A stretch of DNA of 64,000 nt from Streptomyces sp. A 4/2 (GCF_940670765.1 NZ_CALNVW010000021.1:62001-126000), one strand, 5' to 3'. Shown: positions 51,448-60,489, numbered from the stretch's first letter. Numbers and translations: made by a program. Notes: generated by a model not told the origin, from the letters alone.

Positions 51448-51579
51448 TCACGGCCGGGGCCTCGGGGCTCTGTGGCCGTACTCATCCACCACATCAGACA
51501 GCCCACACGCGGACAGCAAGGTCACGCCTAGAGCAACCGCCACGATGGCGGCACCAAGTCTTCGTCGTCCGAACCCCAT
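51448..51579 (-). CDS. Very small putative lipoprotein
   Basis: 43 residues: a basic start, a hydrophobic stretch and the lipobox LLSAC, then a tail of about 19 residues. GGGGAGGGG lies six bases before the ATG at 51579. It could be a real small lipoprotein or the 5' remnant of a longer gene. The rest of the 51354-51729 spacer shows nothing. Confidence 0.55.
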   Translation of the reverse strand: MGFGRRRLGAAIVAVALGVTLLSACGLSDVVDEYGHRAPRPRP

Positions 51580-51729
51580 GATGTGCCCCTCCCCTTGTCT
51601 GATGACTGTCGGCCAGACGCTGTCCGAGCGCGATCCCGGTCTGTTCTTCAACTCCGGTCCGCTGCCCGGTGCTTGCCGACGGATGAAATTGAGGTGCGTG
51701 CCGTCGGCGCGCTGGCCAGACTCGCGGGC

Positions 51730-52140
51730 ATGACCGAGAAGATCACCCGTATCAACCCCGACCAGTTGCATCACACGCCCGGCTACCACCACGTCACCGT
51801 CGTCGAGGCCGGCCGCACGGCCCACCTTGCGGGGCAGTGCCCGCTTGACAGGAACGGTGACCTCGTCGGTCCCGGCTCCTTCGAGGAGCAGACCGACCAG
51901 GTTGTGGCGAACGCGTCCGTCGCCCTCGCAGCCGTGAGCGCTCAGCCGCACCATGTGGTGCGGTCGGTGATCTACGTGCGGAGCGACGACAGAGACGTTC
52001 TGGGAGCCACGTGGGACCGGCTCACCAACTCCGCCATCGGCGCGGCGTTCACCACCGCCAGCACCTTGCTGGGCGTCACCCAGCTGGGCTTCTCCGGACA
52101 ACTCGTCGAGCTGGATCTCACCGTGGCGCTGCCCGACTGA
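51730..52140 (+). CDS. RidA-family protein
   Basis: 136 residues, ATG 51730. YjgF/YER057c/UK114 fold that removes reactive enamine/imine intermediates. Recognised by AHLAGQCPLDRNGDLVGPGSFEEQTDQVVANASVALAAV, VVRSVIYVRS and VELDLTVALPD. The residue usually Arg near position 105 is not in its common context, so full deaminase activity is not assured. Confidence 0.85.
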   Translation: MTEKITRINPDQLHHTPGYHHVTVVEAGRTAHLAGQCPLDRNGDLVGPGSFEEQTDQVVANASVALAAVSAQPHHVVRSVIYVRSDDRDVLGATWDRLTNSAIGAAFTTASTLLGVTQLGFSGQLVELDLTVALPD

Positions 52141-52154
52141 GTCCGCCCCGCCGA

Positions 52155-52171
52155 CAGGCCTCGCCGGCCTG
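52155..52171. terminator. Small bidirectional hairpin
   Basis: CAGGCC-TCGCC-GGCCTG lies between the convergent RidA and DMT stop codons. Confidence 0.5.
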
Positions 52172-52172
52172 G

Positions 52173-53018
52173 CTAAGCCGTATGCAGCATCAAGCCGATG
52201 CCGACCACCATCAGCCCCGCCGCCGCGATCCGCGGCAGCCCGAACTTCTCCTTGAAGAAGATCGCACCGATCGCCGCGCCCACGATGATCGACGACTCGC
52301 GCAGCGCCGCGATCGGGGCGAGCGGGGCGCGGGTCTGGGCCCACAGGACCAGGCCGTACGCGACGACCGACATCGCGCCGCCGATCAGGCCCTTCGTGGC
52401 GTACGGCCTGAGCTGCGCGACGAGTTGGCCGCGTCGGCGGTACGCCGCGTACGCCGGGATGGCGATGCCCTCCAGGACCATCAGCCAGGCGATGTAGCCC
52501 AGCGAGGAGCCGGAGTCGCGGACGCCGACGCCGTCGACCGTGGTGTACGAGGCGATGGCCAGGCCCGTCGCCAGTGCGGCGATGATCGCGGGCCAGTGCG
52601 GGCGGGAGCCCTTCAGGCCCCATACGGCGACGCCGACCAGCCCGGTGCAGGCGACGGCCACGCCCGCCAACTGCCAGCCGTTCGGGATCTCATGGACGAA
52701 GATCGCGGCCAGCACGGTCACCACGAGGGGCGCCGTGCCGCGGGCGATCGGGTACATCTGGCCGAAGTCGCCGAGGGTGAACGAGCGCATCAGCAGCAGC
52801 ATGTACGTGACGTGCAGCGACGCCGATATGAGCAGGTACGGCCAGGCGGCGGCAGCCGGGAAGGGGACGAACGGCGCGGCCAGCAGGCCGATCAGCAGTC
52901 CGCCGCCGGAGATCAGCGTGAAGGAGACCAGCTGATCCTTGATGTGGTGGGCGATGGCGTTCCAGCTCGCGTGTGTGATCGCCGCGAGGACGACCGCGAG
53001 GATGACGACCGGTGTCAC
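52173..53018 (-). CDS. DMT (EamA) family transporter
   Basis: 281 residues, GTG 53018. Ten hydrophobic helices in two EamA halves (about 1-130 and 145-281), with GSFTLGDFGQMYPIARGTAPLVV-like and PIAALRESSIIVGAAIGAIFFKE repeat signatures. Probably exports an amino acid or metabolite; substrate unknown. Confidence 0.88.
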   Translation of the reverse strand: MTPVVILAVVLAAITHASWNAIAHHIKDQLVSFTLISGGGLLIGLLAAPFVPFPAAAAWPYLLISASLHVTYMLLLMRSFTLGDFGQMYPIARGTAPLVVTVLAAIFVHEIPNGWQLAGVAVACTGLVGVAVWGLKGSRPHWPAIIAALATGLAIASYTTVDGVGVRDSGSSLGYIAWLMVLEGIAIPAYAAYRRRGQLVAQLRPYATKGLIGGAMSVVAYGLVLWAQTRAPLAPIAALRESSIIVGAAIGAIFFKEKFGLPRIAAAGLMVVGIGLMLHTA

Positions 53019-53200
53019 GCGGTCGGCTCCCGTGCATCGGTGAGCGTGAACCGAGGATGGGCGGCAGGTTCAGGAGTGGTCATGACCTGCACGCTAGCGT
53101 TTGCTGTACGGGCCACGCGAACGTGTTACGCGGGCGGTTCAGGACAGGCCTGCGCCCCGGCCGCCGGGATCGCGACCGTGTGACGATCCGGGCAGCCGGT

Positions 53201-53280
53201 ACCGCCGTGTTTACGGCTCGGCCGCCCGAACCCGCCGCGTTTACGGCCCGGCCGCCCGAACCGCCGCGTTACGACCCGGC
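53201..53280. repeat. 29-30-bp tandem repeat, about 2.7 copies
   Basis: CCGCCG(T/C)GTTTACGGC units begin at about 53201, 53230 and 53260. The last partial copy runs into the PBP stop codon (53269-53271). Confidence 0.75.
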
Positions 53281-54939
53281 TGCCAGTACCGCCGCCACCA
53301 CCGGGCCCGCCGCGTCCCCGCCGTGTCCGCCGGACTGGACGACCGCCGCCGCAGCCAGGTCGTTGCTGAACCCGGTGAACCAACTGTTGGACTTCCCCTG
53401 GGCGTCGACCTCCGCCGAACCGGTCTTGGCGCCCTTGTAACCCCCGACACCGGACATGGCCACGGTGCCCGTGCCGTACGGAGCGGTCGCCGTCGTGTGC
53501 ATCATGTCGCGCAGCTGCTGCGCCGTGTTGTACGGCAGCGGCTGGGCGGTCGCGACGGCCCCGTCGAGCATCGACCTGGGCACGATGACCGGCTGGTGGA
53601 AGCTGCCGCTGCGGGCGGTTGCGGTGACGGCCGCCATGTTGAGCGGGTTCATCTGGACCAGGCCCTGGCCGATCATCGCCGCCGCCGTGTTGGGGCCGGT
53701 CGTCTCCGGGACGCTGCCGTCGGCCGACGCGATGCCGACGTTCCAGACCTCACCGATGCCGAAGTACTTCTTGGCCGTCGACGGCAGCGCGGTGTCCGCG
53801 ACGTGGAGGTCCGAGAGCTTGCTGAGCGGCTTGATGAAGGCGGTGTTGCAGGAGCGCGCGAAGCTCGTCTCCAGAGTGCCGCCGGCGATCGAGAAGTTGT
53901 CCAGGTTGTGGAAGGTCTGGCTGTGCCAGATGGCCTCCGACGGGCAGAGGACGGGGCTCTTCTCGGAGGCCACACCGTTGTTGATGAGCATCGCGGCCGT
54001 CATGATCTTCATCGTGGAACCGGGGGCGAGCTTGCCCTGCATGGCCGCGTTGAAGGAGTCGGCCCGGTGGTTGGCGACGGCGCGTATCTCGCCGGTGCTC
54101 GCCTTGACCGCCACCACCGAGGACTCGTCGAACTTCTTCACCGCCGTCTCGGCCGCCGCCTGCGTCCGCGCGTCGAGCGTGGTGTGCAGCAGACCGGGGG
54201 TGCCCTTGGCGAGGACCACCAGCGTCTTGGCGGGGGCCGTGTCGGCCGACGTGCCGTCCGAGGACTTCTCGATGTACGTCTCGATGCCGGGCTTGCCGCC
54301 CGCCTTGCTGCCGTACCGCTCCCGCATGGCGTCCAGGATCGGGCCGAGCGAAGGGTACTTCTCCTTCGTCAGCTCGATGTTGTTCCGGTCGACGGCCTTG
54401 ACCGGGGCGGCTTTCGCCTCACCGGTCGTGAGCGTGTCGCCCTTCTTGAGCTGCGGGTGGATGACGGACGCGTCCCAGTCGACCAGCGCCCGGCCGGTCG
54501 TCAGCCCCCGTACGACCGTGAGTGACGAGGAGTACGACCAGGGCTTGGTCTTCCCCTCGAACGACAGGGTGGCCTCGACGGTGAACGGCACCTTCGCGCC
54601 CGTCGGCGCACCGGGCGTCAGCGTCACCTTGGTGACGTGCGCGTCCTCGCGGTAACCGGCCAGCAGGGGCTGCGAGTCCCCGGCGTTGTTGGTGAGCTGC
54701 GAGGCCTTCTCGGCGTCGCCGTCGGACCAGGCGGTGAGGAAGTCCTTCGCCGTCGAGCTGATCTCGTCGTCGGTCGGCGGGCCGGTGCGTACCGGCGCCG
54801 CCTGGGTCGTACTGCTCGTGCCGCTGCCCCCGCCGGAACTGTTCAGCCCGGTCCAGATGTTGTACGCGCCGTAGCCGACCCCACTGGCCACGACCGCCAG
54901 TACCCCGCTGACCATTCCTATCTTTGCCCCGTTGCGCAT
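53269..54939 (-). CDS. Penicillin-binding transpeptidase with MecA-N/NTF2-like domain
   Basis: 556 residues, ATG 54939. One N-terminal anchor helix (about 8-28), an NTF2-like N-terminal domain (about 55-170), a PBP dimerisation-like region, then the transpeptidase domain with Ser308-Thr-Met-Lys311 (SxxK), RSCNTAF (SxN) and Lys505-Thr-Gly (KTG). Class B PBP that cross-links peptidoglycan outside the membrane. The NTF2-like domain is shared with MecA-type and sporulation PBPs. The next gene upstream is pmt. A palindrome precedes the start. Confidence 0.9.
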   Translation of the reverse strand: MRNGAKIGMVSGVLAVVASGVGYGAYNIWTGLNSSGGGSGTSSTTQAAPVRTGPPTDDEISSTAKDFLTAWSDGDAEKASQLTNNAGDSQPLLAGYREDAHVTKVTLTPGAPTGAKVPFTVEATLSFEGKTKPWSYSSSLTVVRGLTTGRALVDWDASVIHPQLKKGDTLTTGEAKAAPVKAVDRNNIELTKEKYPSLGPILDAMRERYGSKAGGKPGIETYIEKSSDGTSADTAPAKTLVVLAKGTPGLLHTTLDARTQAAAETAVKKFDESSVVAVKASTGEIRAVANHRADSFNAAMQGKLAPGSTMKIMTAAMLINNGVASEKSPVLCPSEAIWHSQTFHNLDNFSIAGGTLETSFARSCNTAFIKPLSKLSDLHVADTALPSTAKKYFGIGEVWNVGIASADGSVPETTGPNTAAAMIGQGLVQMNPLNMAAVTATARSGSFHQPVIVPRSMLDGAVATAQPLPYNTAQQLRDMMHTTATAPYGTGTVAMSGVGGYKGAKTGSAEVDAQGKSNSWFTGFSNDLAAAAVVQSGGHGGDAAGPVVAAVLAAGS

Positions 54940-54965
54940 CGCTGCGTTCCCTCCCCAGGAATCTC

Positions 54966-54981
54966 CTTGAACACGTTCAAG
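54966..54981 (-). promoter_or_regulatory. Palindrome upstream of the PBP gene
   Basis: CTTGAAC-AC-GTTCAAG, a perfect 7-bp inverted repeat, lies 27 bp upstream of the ATG. It is a candidate operator. It is not a LexA box, which has four bases between GAAC and GTTC. Confidence 0.5.
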
Positions 54982-55018
54982 AGAGTTACGCCGAGCAGCG
55001 TACGGGACAGCGGTGACA

Positions 55019-55045
55019 CCCGGCCGGGGTCGTTACCCGACCGGG
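55019..55045 (-). terminator. Terminator hairpin after pmt
   Basis: CCCGGCCGGG-GTCGTTA-CCCGACCGGG, 10-bp stem with one G-T pair, lies 33-59 bp past the pmt stop and separates pmt from the PBP gene. Confidence 0.6.
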
Positions 55046-55077
55046 ACCTGCGGCGGACGGGGCGTCCGAAACCGTTC

Positions 55078-56847
55078 CTAGATCCAGGTGTTCAGCCACA
55101 TCCGGTTGTTCCACTGGCTCAGCGGAATCGCGTCCCCGGTGAACAGCGGCCAGAAATAAATGAAGTTCCACACGATCAGCAGCACCAGCACGCCCGCGCC
55201 GATCGCCCCCACCGCTCTGCGCCGCTCACTGGACCCGCGCGGCCCCAGCATCGCGCCGATCATCATGGCGACGGCCAGGCAGAGGAACGGCACGAAGACG
55301 ACCGCGTAGAAGAAGAAGATCGTCCGCTGCTGGTACATGAACCAGGGCAGGTACCCGGCCGCGATCCCGCACGCGATGGCCCCGGCCCGCCAGTCCCGGC
55401 GGAAGATCCAGCGCCACAGGATGTACAGCACCGCGAAGCACGCCGCCCACCACAGCAGCGGGGTGCCCATCGCCAGGACCTCGCGGGCGCAGCTCTCGGT
55501 GCCCTTCGGGCAGCCGTCGACGCCCGGCTTGGGGGACTCGTAGAAGTACGAGACGGGGCGGCCCATCACGAGCCAGCTCCAGGGGTTCGACTGGTACTGG
55601 TGCCCCTCGGTCAGATTCACGTGGAAGCTGTAGACCTCGGCCTCGTAGTGCCAGAAGCTCCGCAGCGACGCCGGGACCCAGCTCATGTCGAACTGCGGCA
55701 GGTGGACCGTGCCCAGCACCGGGAGCTTGACGTGGTCGGGGGAGAGCCCGGCGCGGTGGGCGGCCCAGTCGCGGAAGTAGCCGCCCTTGGTCACGAACCA
55801 GCCGGTCCAGGACAGCATGTACGTCACCACGGCGACCGGCACCGTCGATACGAAGGCCGGGAGCACGTCGTGGCGGAGCACGGCCCGGTACGGGCGGACG
55901 GCGCCCGCCGTGCGGCGCGCGCCCACGTCCCAGAGCACGGCCATCACGGCGAAGAAGACCAGGACGTAGAGCCCGTTCCACTTGGTCGCCGACGCCAGGC
56001 CCAGCATCACGCCGGCCGCGATCCGCCAGGGGCGCCAGCCGAGCCGCAGGCTCCCGGCGACCGCGTTGTCGGGGCGCGGCCCGCCCTCCTCGCCGACCGG
56101 CAGGGCATCGGCGAGCCGGGCTCTGGCTCTGTCCCGGTCGATCAGCAGACAGCCGAAGGCCGCGACCACGAAGAACATGACGATGAGGTCGAGCAGCGAG
56201 GTGCGGCTCATCACGAAGTGCAGCCCGTCGACGCCGAGCAGCAGCCCGGCCAGGCACCCCAGGAACGTCGAGCGCAGCAGCCGCCTGCCGATCCGGCAGA
56301 TCATCAGCACCGAGAGGGTGCCGAGCAGGGCGGTCATGAAGCGCCAGCCGAACGGCGTGAACCCGAAGAAGTGCTCACCGAGGCCGATGACCCACTTACC
56401 GATCGGCGGGTGCACCACATAGCCGGGGTCGGTGGGCACCGAGACGCGCGAGGGGTTGGCGAGGATCGCGTTGTTGATGTTGTCCGGCCAGTGGCCCTCG
56501 TACCCCTGGTGGATCAGCGCCCAGGCGTCCTTCGCGTAATACGTCTCATCGAATATCACCGCATGCGGGCTGCCCAGGTTCCAGAACCGCAGGATCCCGG
56601 CGACCAGCGTGACCAGCAGCGGACCGCCCCACGCCGACCAGCGCAGCAGCCGCTCGGCGAAGGCCGGGGAGATGCCCAGCACGGTGAACGCCTGGGGGCC
56701 CGGTGCGGCGTACGGAGGCACCAGCCGTTCGCGCAGACCGGTCCCGCGCGGGGCCGCGTAGCCGAACCGGCGCAGCCGGTGTCCCCAGCTGGGCGGCTGA
56801 TTCCCGGCGTCGTGGCCCTTCGGGGGGTGAGGCGCTGTACTCGTCAC
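55078..56847 (-). CDS. pmt: Protein O-mannosyltransferase
   Basis: 589 residues, GTG 56847. Multispanning GT39-type enzyme that adds mannose from polyprenyl-phosphate-mannose to Thr/Ser of exported proteins. The first loop carries FDETYYAKDAW with the catalytic Asp-Glu. HPPIGKWVIGLGEHFFGFTPFGWRF and VDGLHFVMSRTSLLDLIVMFF are PMT signatures, followed by about 10 helices. In S. coelicolor Pmt is needed for phage phiC31 infection and for glycoproteins in envelope function (recalled). It shares a 61-bp divergent spacer with rsmI. Confidence 0.92.
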   Translation of the reverse strand: MTSTAPHPPKGHDAGNQPPSWGHRLRRFGYAAPRGTGLRERLVPPYAAPGPQAFTVLGISPAFAERLLRWSAWGGPLLVTLVAGILRFWNLGSPHAVIFDETYYAKDAWALIHQGYEGHWPDNINNAILANPSRVSVPTDPGYVVHPPIGKWVIGLGEHFFGFTPFGWRFMTALLGTLSVLMICRIGRRLLRSTFLGCLAGLLLGVDGLHFVMSRTSLLDLIVMFFVVAAFGCLLIDRDRARARLADALPVGEEGGPRPDNAVAGSLRLGWRPWRIAAGVMLGLASATKWNGLYVLVFFAVMAVLWDVGARRTAGAVRPYRAVLRHDVLPAFVSTVPVAVVTYMLSWTGWFVTKGGYFRDWAAHRAGLSPDHVKLPVLGTVHLPQFDMSWVPASLRSFWHYEAEVYSFHVNLTEGHQYQSNPWSWLVMGRPVSYFYESPKPGVDGCPKGTESCAREVLAMGTPLLWWAACFAVLYILWRWIFRRDWRAGAIACGIAAGYLPWFMYQQRTIFFFYAVVFVPFLCLAVAMMIGAMLGPRGSSERRRAVGAIGAGVLVLLIVWNFIYFWPLFTGDAIPLSQWNNRMWLNTWI

Positions 56848-56908
56848 CGCGCCATCGTAGGGAACCCGACTGTGTGAGTGGTGTGCACGGGGCTGGGAGA
56901 ATGGAGTC

Positions 56909-57799
56909 GTGACAGGAACGCTGGTACTCGCAGGCACCCCCATCGGTGACGTCTCGGACGCGCCGCCCCGGCTGGCCAGGGAGCTGGAGACGGCCGATGT
57001 CGTCGCCGCCGAGGACACCAGGCGGCTTCGCAGACTGACCCAGGCTCTCGGGGTGCACACCACGGGGCGTGTCGTGTCGTACTTCGAGGGCAACGAGACC
57101 GCCCGTACGCCGGAGCTGGTCGAAGCGCTGGTGGGCGGTGCGCGGGTGCTGCTGGTGACGGACGCGGGCATGCCGTCCGTCTCCGACCCCGGGTACCGGC
57201 TGGTCGCCGCGTGCGTGGAGCAGGACATCAAGGTGACGGCCGTCCCCGGCCCGTCGGCCGTCCTCACCGCGCTGGCACTCTCCGGGCTGCCCGTGGACCG
57301 CTTCTGCTTCGAGGGCTTCCTGCCGCGCAAGGCGGGCGAGCGGCTGGGCAGGCTCCGGGAGAACGCCGCCGAGCGCCGGACGATGGTCTACTTCGAGGCC
57401 CCGCACCGGCTCGACGACACCCTCGCCGCCATGGCCGAGGTCTTCGGGGACGGGCGCAGGGCGGCCGTCTGCCGGGAGCTGACCAAGACGTACGAGGAAG
57501 TGAAGCGCGGGCCGCTGAAGGAGCTCGCCGAGTGGGCCGCCGAGGGCGTACGGGGCGAGATCACCGTCGTCGTCGAGGGCGCGGGCGACACCGGGGAGCA
57601 GGACCTGGACCCCGCTGAGCTGGTGCGCAGGGTGCAGGTGCGCGAGGAGGCGGGGGAGCGGCGCAAGGAGGCCATCGCCGCGGTCGCCGCCGAGGCGGGA
57701 CTGCCCAAGCGGGAGGTCTTCGACGCGGTGGTCGCCGCGAAGAACGCGGCCAAGGACACCGCGAAGAACGCCGCCAAGGACGCCTCGAAGGATGCTTAG
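56909..57799 (+). CDS. rsmI: 16S rRNA (cytidine1402-2'-O)-methyltransferase
   Basis: 296 residues, GTG 56909. RsmI-type tetrapyrrole-methylase fold: LAGTPIGDVSDAPPRLARELETADVVAAEDTRRLRRL, VTDAGMPSVSDPGYRLV, and VPGPSAVLTALALSGLPVDRFCFEGFLP. 2'-O-methylates C1402 of 16S rRNA in the decoding centre. The C-terminus ends in a Lys/Ala repeat (KNAAKDTAKNAAKDASKDA) coded by a DNA tandem repeat at about 57735-57795, which is not part of the usual domain. Confidence 0.92.
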   Translation: MTGTLVLAGTPIGDVSDAPPRLARELETADVVAAEDTRRLRRLTQALGVHTTGRVVSYFEGNETARTPELVEALVGGARVLLVTDAGMPSVSDPGYRLVAACVEQDIKVTAVPGPSAVLTALALSGLPVDRFCFEGFLPRKAGERLGRLRENAAERRTMVYFEAPHRLDDTLAAMAEVFGDGRRAAVCRELTKTYEEVKRGPLKELAEWAAEGVRGEITVVVEGAGDTGEQDLDPAELVRRVQVREEAGERRKEAIAAVAAEAGLPKREVFDAVVAAKNAAKDTAKNAAKDASKDA

Positions 57800-57995
57800 A
57801 AGGACGCCGCTCGCGCGGGGACGCCGGGGGGCCGTGCCGTACCCCCGGAGGAGAATGCCACCGGAAGGTAAAGGACGCGCGTGAATGGCAAAGGCCGCAA
57901 CGTGATCACGGGGCCTTTGCCCACGAGCAGGCCAAATCCGCTCCAATAGTCGGCTGCCCCTGGTGCATTCCGGGAGGTGGAGGCGTCCACTGGAA

Positions 57996-58015
57996 GTGGG
58001 ACGAAATCGTTCCAC
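57996..58015 (+). promoter_or_regulatory. Palindrome before the zinc-ribbon gene
   Basis: GTGGGACGA-AA-TCGTTCCAC, 9-bp arms with one mismatch, ends 33 bp before the ATG. A candidate operator or a hairpin in the leader. The rest of the 250-bp spacer shows no other recognised site. Confidence 0.5.
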
Positions 58016-58048
58016 GGAAGGCTTGTCCGCAGGGCAAGAGGAGCTGGC

Positions 58049-58462
58049 ATGAGTGAGATCACTGAAACCACCGCTCACGAGGCGTATGCGTTCGCGTGCA
58101 TGCGGTGTGGCCACGGCTGGGAACAGGCGTACGAGATAGAGCATCACGTCGATGCTTCCGGTCAGGCATTTGTTGTGTACAAGGCCGATGGCGAACGGGT
58201 TCCGTCGCCGCTGTCCAACCCGAGCTGCATGAACTGTGGCGGGCACGTCATCAGGATCATGCGGTCGGGGCGCGTCTCCTCCGTGCAGAACCTGCTGTAC
58301 CACCCCGAGCGGGTGACCACCGCACCCGCGACCACTCCCGCGTCGGCGCTCACGACCGCCGCCGCCCCCGAGCCGCTTCCCGCCCCGGTCGGCGGGGCGT
58401 CGCCGGCGCCGCACCACCACTGGCATCTCTCGGATCTGCTGCACCCGTTCCACCGGAAGTAG
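58049..58462 (+). CDS. Zinc-ribbon protein, unknown function
   Basis: 137 residues, ATG 58049 with AAGAGGAG upstream. Two CxxC pairs, CMRCGHGW (residues about 17-24) and CMNCGG (about 60-65), form a likely zinc ribbon separated by an acidic/aromatic segment. The C-terminal half is an Ala/Pro/Thr linker ending in HHHWHLSDLLHPFHRK, a His-rich end. It may bind nucleic acid or metal; no known family is recognised. Confidence 0.72.
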   Translation: MSEITETTAHEAYAFACMRCGHGWEQAYEIEHHVDASGQAFVVYKADGERVPSPLSNPSCMNCGGHVIRIMRSGRVSSVQNLLYHPERVTTAPATTPASALTTAAAPEPLPAPVGGASPAPHHHWHLSDLLHPFHRK

Positions 58463-58464
58463 CC

Positions 58465-58540
58465 CGACGGCCACCGGGAGCAGCAGCCCGTCGGCCACCG
58501 GGAGCAGCCCGCCGGCCACCGGAAGCAGTCCACCGGGCGG
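58465..58540. repeat. About 20-bp tandem repeat
   Basis: CGGCCACCGGGAGCAG-type units, three clear copies and a partial one, fill the gap between the zinc-ribbon and TatD genes. Confidence 0.75.
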
Positions 58541-58561
58541 GTGACCGTAGGATCGGGCGCC

Positions 58562-59455
58562 ATGAGCCCGAAAGCCCCCAACGACACACCGCCGCCGCTG
58601 CCCGAACCGCTGAAGGTGCCGGTCGCGGACTCGCACACCCACCTGGACATGCAGGCCACCACCGTCGACGAGGCCCTGGAACGGGCCGCGTCGGTGGGGG
58701 TGACCGCGGTCGTCCAGGTGGGCTGCGACCTGACGGGCTCCCGCTGGGCGGCCGAGACGGCGCGGGCGTACGAGAACGTGCACGCGGCGGTCGCGCTGCA
58801 CCCCAACGAAGCACCCCGCATCGTGCTGGGCGATCCGGAGGGCGGAGCGCGGCAGGGGGTCCGCGCCCCGGGCGGCGAGGCGGCCCTCGACGAGGCGCTC
58901 GGCGAGATCGAGCGACTGGCGGCCCTCCCGTACGTGCGGGCCGTCGGCGAGACGGGCCTCGACCACTACCGCACCGGACCCGAGGGCATTACGGCCCAGG
59001 AACGGTCCTTCCGGGCGCATATCGAGATCGCCAAAAGGCACGGCAAGGCGCTGGTCATTCACGACCGCGAGGCCCATGCGGATGTGCTCCGCATTCTCGA
59101 AGAAGAAGGCGCACCCGAACGCACCGTATTCCATTGCTATTCCGGCGATGCCGCAATGGCGGAAATCTGCGCGGCAAAGGGCTATTTCATGTCCTTCGCG
59201 GGGAACATGACGTTCAAGAACGCCCAGCCGCTGCGTGACGCCCTCGCTGTCGCACCGCTGGAACTCGTTCTCGTCGAAACGGACGCGCCTTTCCTCACCC
59301 CGGCTCCGTACCGTGGGCGGCCCAATGCGCCTTATCTGATTCCGGTCACGGTAAGGGCGATGGCCCAGGTGAAAAGCGTCAGCGAGGACGCCCTGGCCAC
59401 GGCGATCATGGCGAATACGGTCCGGGCGTTCGGGCTGGGCGGCGAAACCGGCTGA
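58562..59455 (+). CDS. TatD-family metal-dependent DNase
   Basis: 297 residues, ATG 58562. TIM-barrel hydrolase: VADSHTHLDMQ (His-x-His metal ligands), HPNEAP, AVGETGLDHYRT (Glu), VIHDREAH (His) and VFHCYSG, ending in LVETDAPFLTPAPYRGRPNAPYL with the last Asp ligand. It has a 3'-5' exonuclease/DNase role in repair or DNA breakdown. It is followed by rsmA and ispE. Confidence 0.92.
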   Translation: MSPKAPNDTPPPLPEPLKVPVADSHTHLDMQATTVDEALERAASVGVTAVVQVGCDLTGSRWAAETARAYENVHAAVALHPNEAPRIVLGDPEGGARQGVRAPGGEAALDEALGEIERLAALPYVRAVGETGLDHYRTGPEGITAQERSFRAHIEIAKRHGKALVIHDREAHADVLRILEEEGAPERTVFHCYSGDAAMAEICAAKGYFMSFAGNMTFKNAQPLRDALAVAPLELVLVETDAPFLTPAPYRGRPNAPYLIPVTVRAMAQVKSVSEDALATAIMANTVRAFGLGGETG

Positions 59456-59610
59456 GGCGGAGTCGGGGGCGAGCCGGGGGCGCGTCAGGGGCGATACGGA
59501 GGCGATACGGGGGCGCACCGGGGCCGCCGGACCGGTCCGATGCGCCTACGAGCCTGGCGTCCGGCCCCGGGGGCGAGCCCGGAGCCGTACCGCGGCCGTA
59601 GGCTTTACGG

Positions 59611-60489
59611 GTGAGCAGCACTGAACCCGACGCCCCCGAAGCCTCCGACGCCCTTCTGGGCCCCGCCGACATCCGTGAGCTGGCGACCGCACTCGGCGTA
59701 CGCCCGACCAAGCAGCGCGGGCAGAACTTCGTCATCGACGCCAACACGGTGCGCAGGATCGTACGGACGGCCGAGGTGACCCGGGACGACGTGGTCGTCG
59801 AGGTCGGCCCCGGCCTCGGATCGCTGACCCTGGCCCTCCTCGAAGCGGCGGACCGGCTGGTGGCCGTCGAGATCGACGACGTGCTGGCGGGCGCGCTGCC
59901 CGCGACGATCGAGGCCAGGCTGCCCGCCCGCGCCGACCGCTTCACGCTGGTCCACGCGGACGCGATGCAGGTCCAGGAGCTGCCGGGCCCGCCGCCCACC
60001 GCGCTGGTGGCGAACCTTCCGTACAACGTGGCGGTCCCGGTCCTGCTCACCATGCTGGCCCGCTTCCCCACGATCGAGCGCACGCTGGTGATGGTCCAGG
60101 CGGAGGTCGCGGACCGGCTCGCGGCGGAACCGGGCAACAAGGTGTACGGCGTGCCGTCCGTGAAGGCCAACTGGTACGCGCACGTCAAGCGGGCGGGCTC
60201 CATCGGCCGCAACGTCTTCTGGCCCGCACCGAATGTCGACTCGGGCCTCGTCTCCCTGGTCCGGCGCACCGAACCGATCCCGACGACGGCCACCAAGGAA
60301 GAGGTCTTCGCGGTGGTCGACGCGGCGTTCGCACAGCGCCGCAAGACGCTGCGGGCCGCGCTGGCGGGCTGGGCGGGGTCGGCGGCGGCGGCCGAGGCGG
60401 CGCTGGTGGCGGCCGGGATCTCGCCGCAGGCACGCGGCGAGTCGCTCACCGTGGAGGAGTTCGCACGGATCGCGGAGGGCAAGGCGTGA
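59611..60489 (+). CDS. rsmA: 16S rRNA (adenine1518/1519-N6)-dimethyltransferase
   Basis: KsgA, 292 residues, GTG 59611. Dimethylates two adenines in the 3' helix of 16S rRNA during 30S maturation. Motifs: [16 protein letters not shown] loop [17 protein letters not shown], and the catalytic [14 protein letters not shown] (NLPY). Intact and of normal length. It overlaps ispE by 4 bp (GTGA). Confidence 0.95.
   Translation: MSSTEPDAPEASDALLGPADIRELATALGVRPTKQRGQNFVIDANTVRRIVRTAEVTRDDVVVEVGPGLGSLTLALLEAADRLVAVEIDDVLAGALPATIEARLPARADRFTLVHADAMQVQELPGPPPTALVANLPYNVAVPVLLTMLARFPTIERTLVMVQAEVADRLAAEPGNKVYGVPSVKANWYAHVKRAGSIGRNVFWPAPNVDSGLVSLVRRTEPIPTTATKEEVFAVVDAAFAQRRKTLRAALAGWAGSAAAAEAALVAAGISPQARGESLTVEEFARIAEGKA

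Noticed and set aside
54966-54981. LexA/SOS box
   Set aside because: GAAC and GTTC are 2 bp apart, but LexA boxes need 4.
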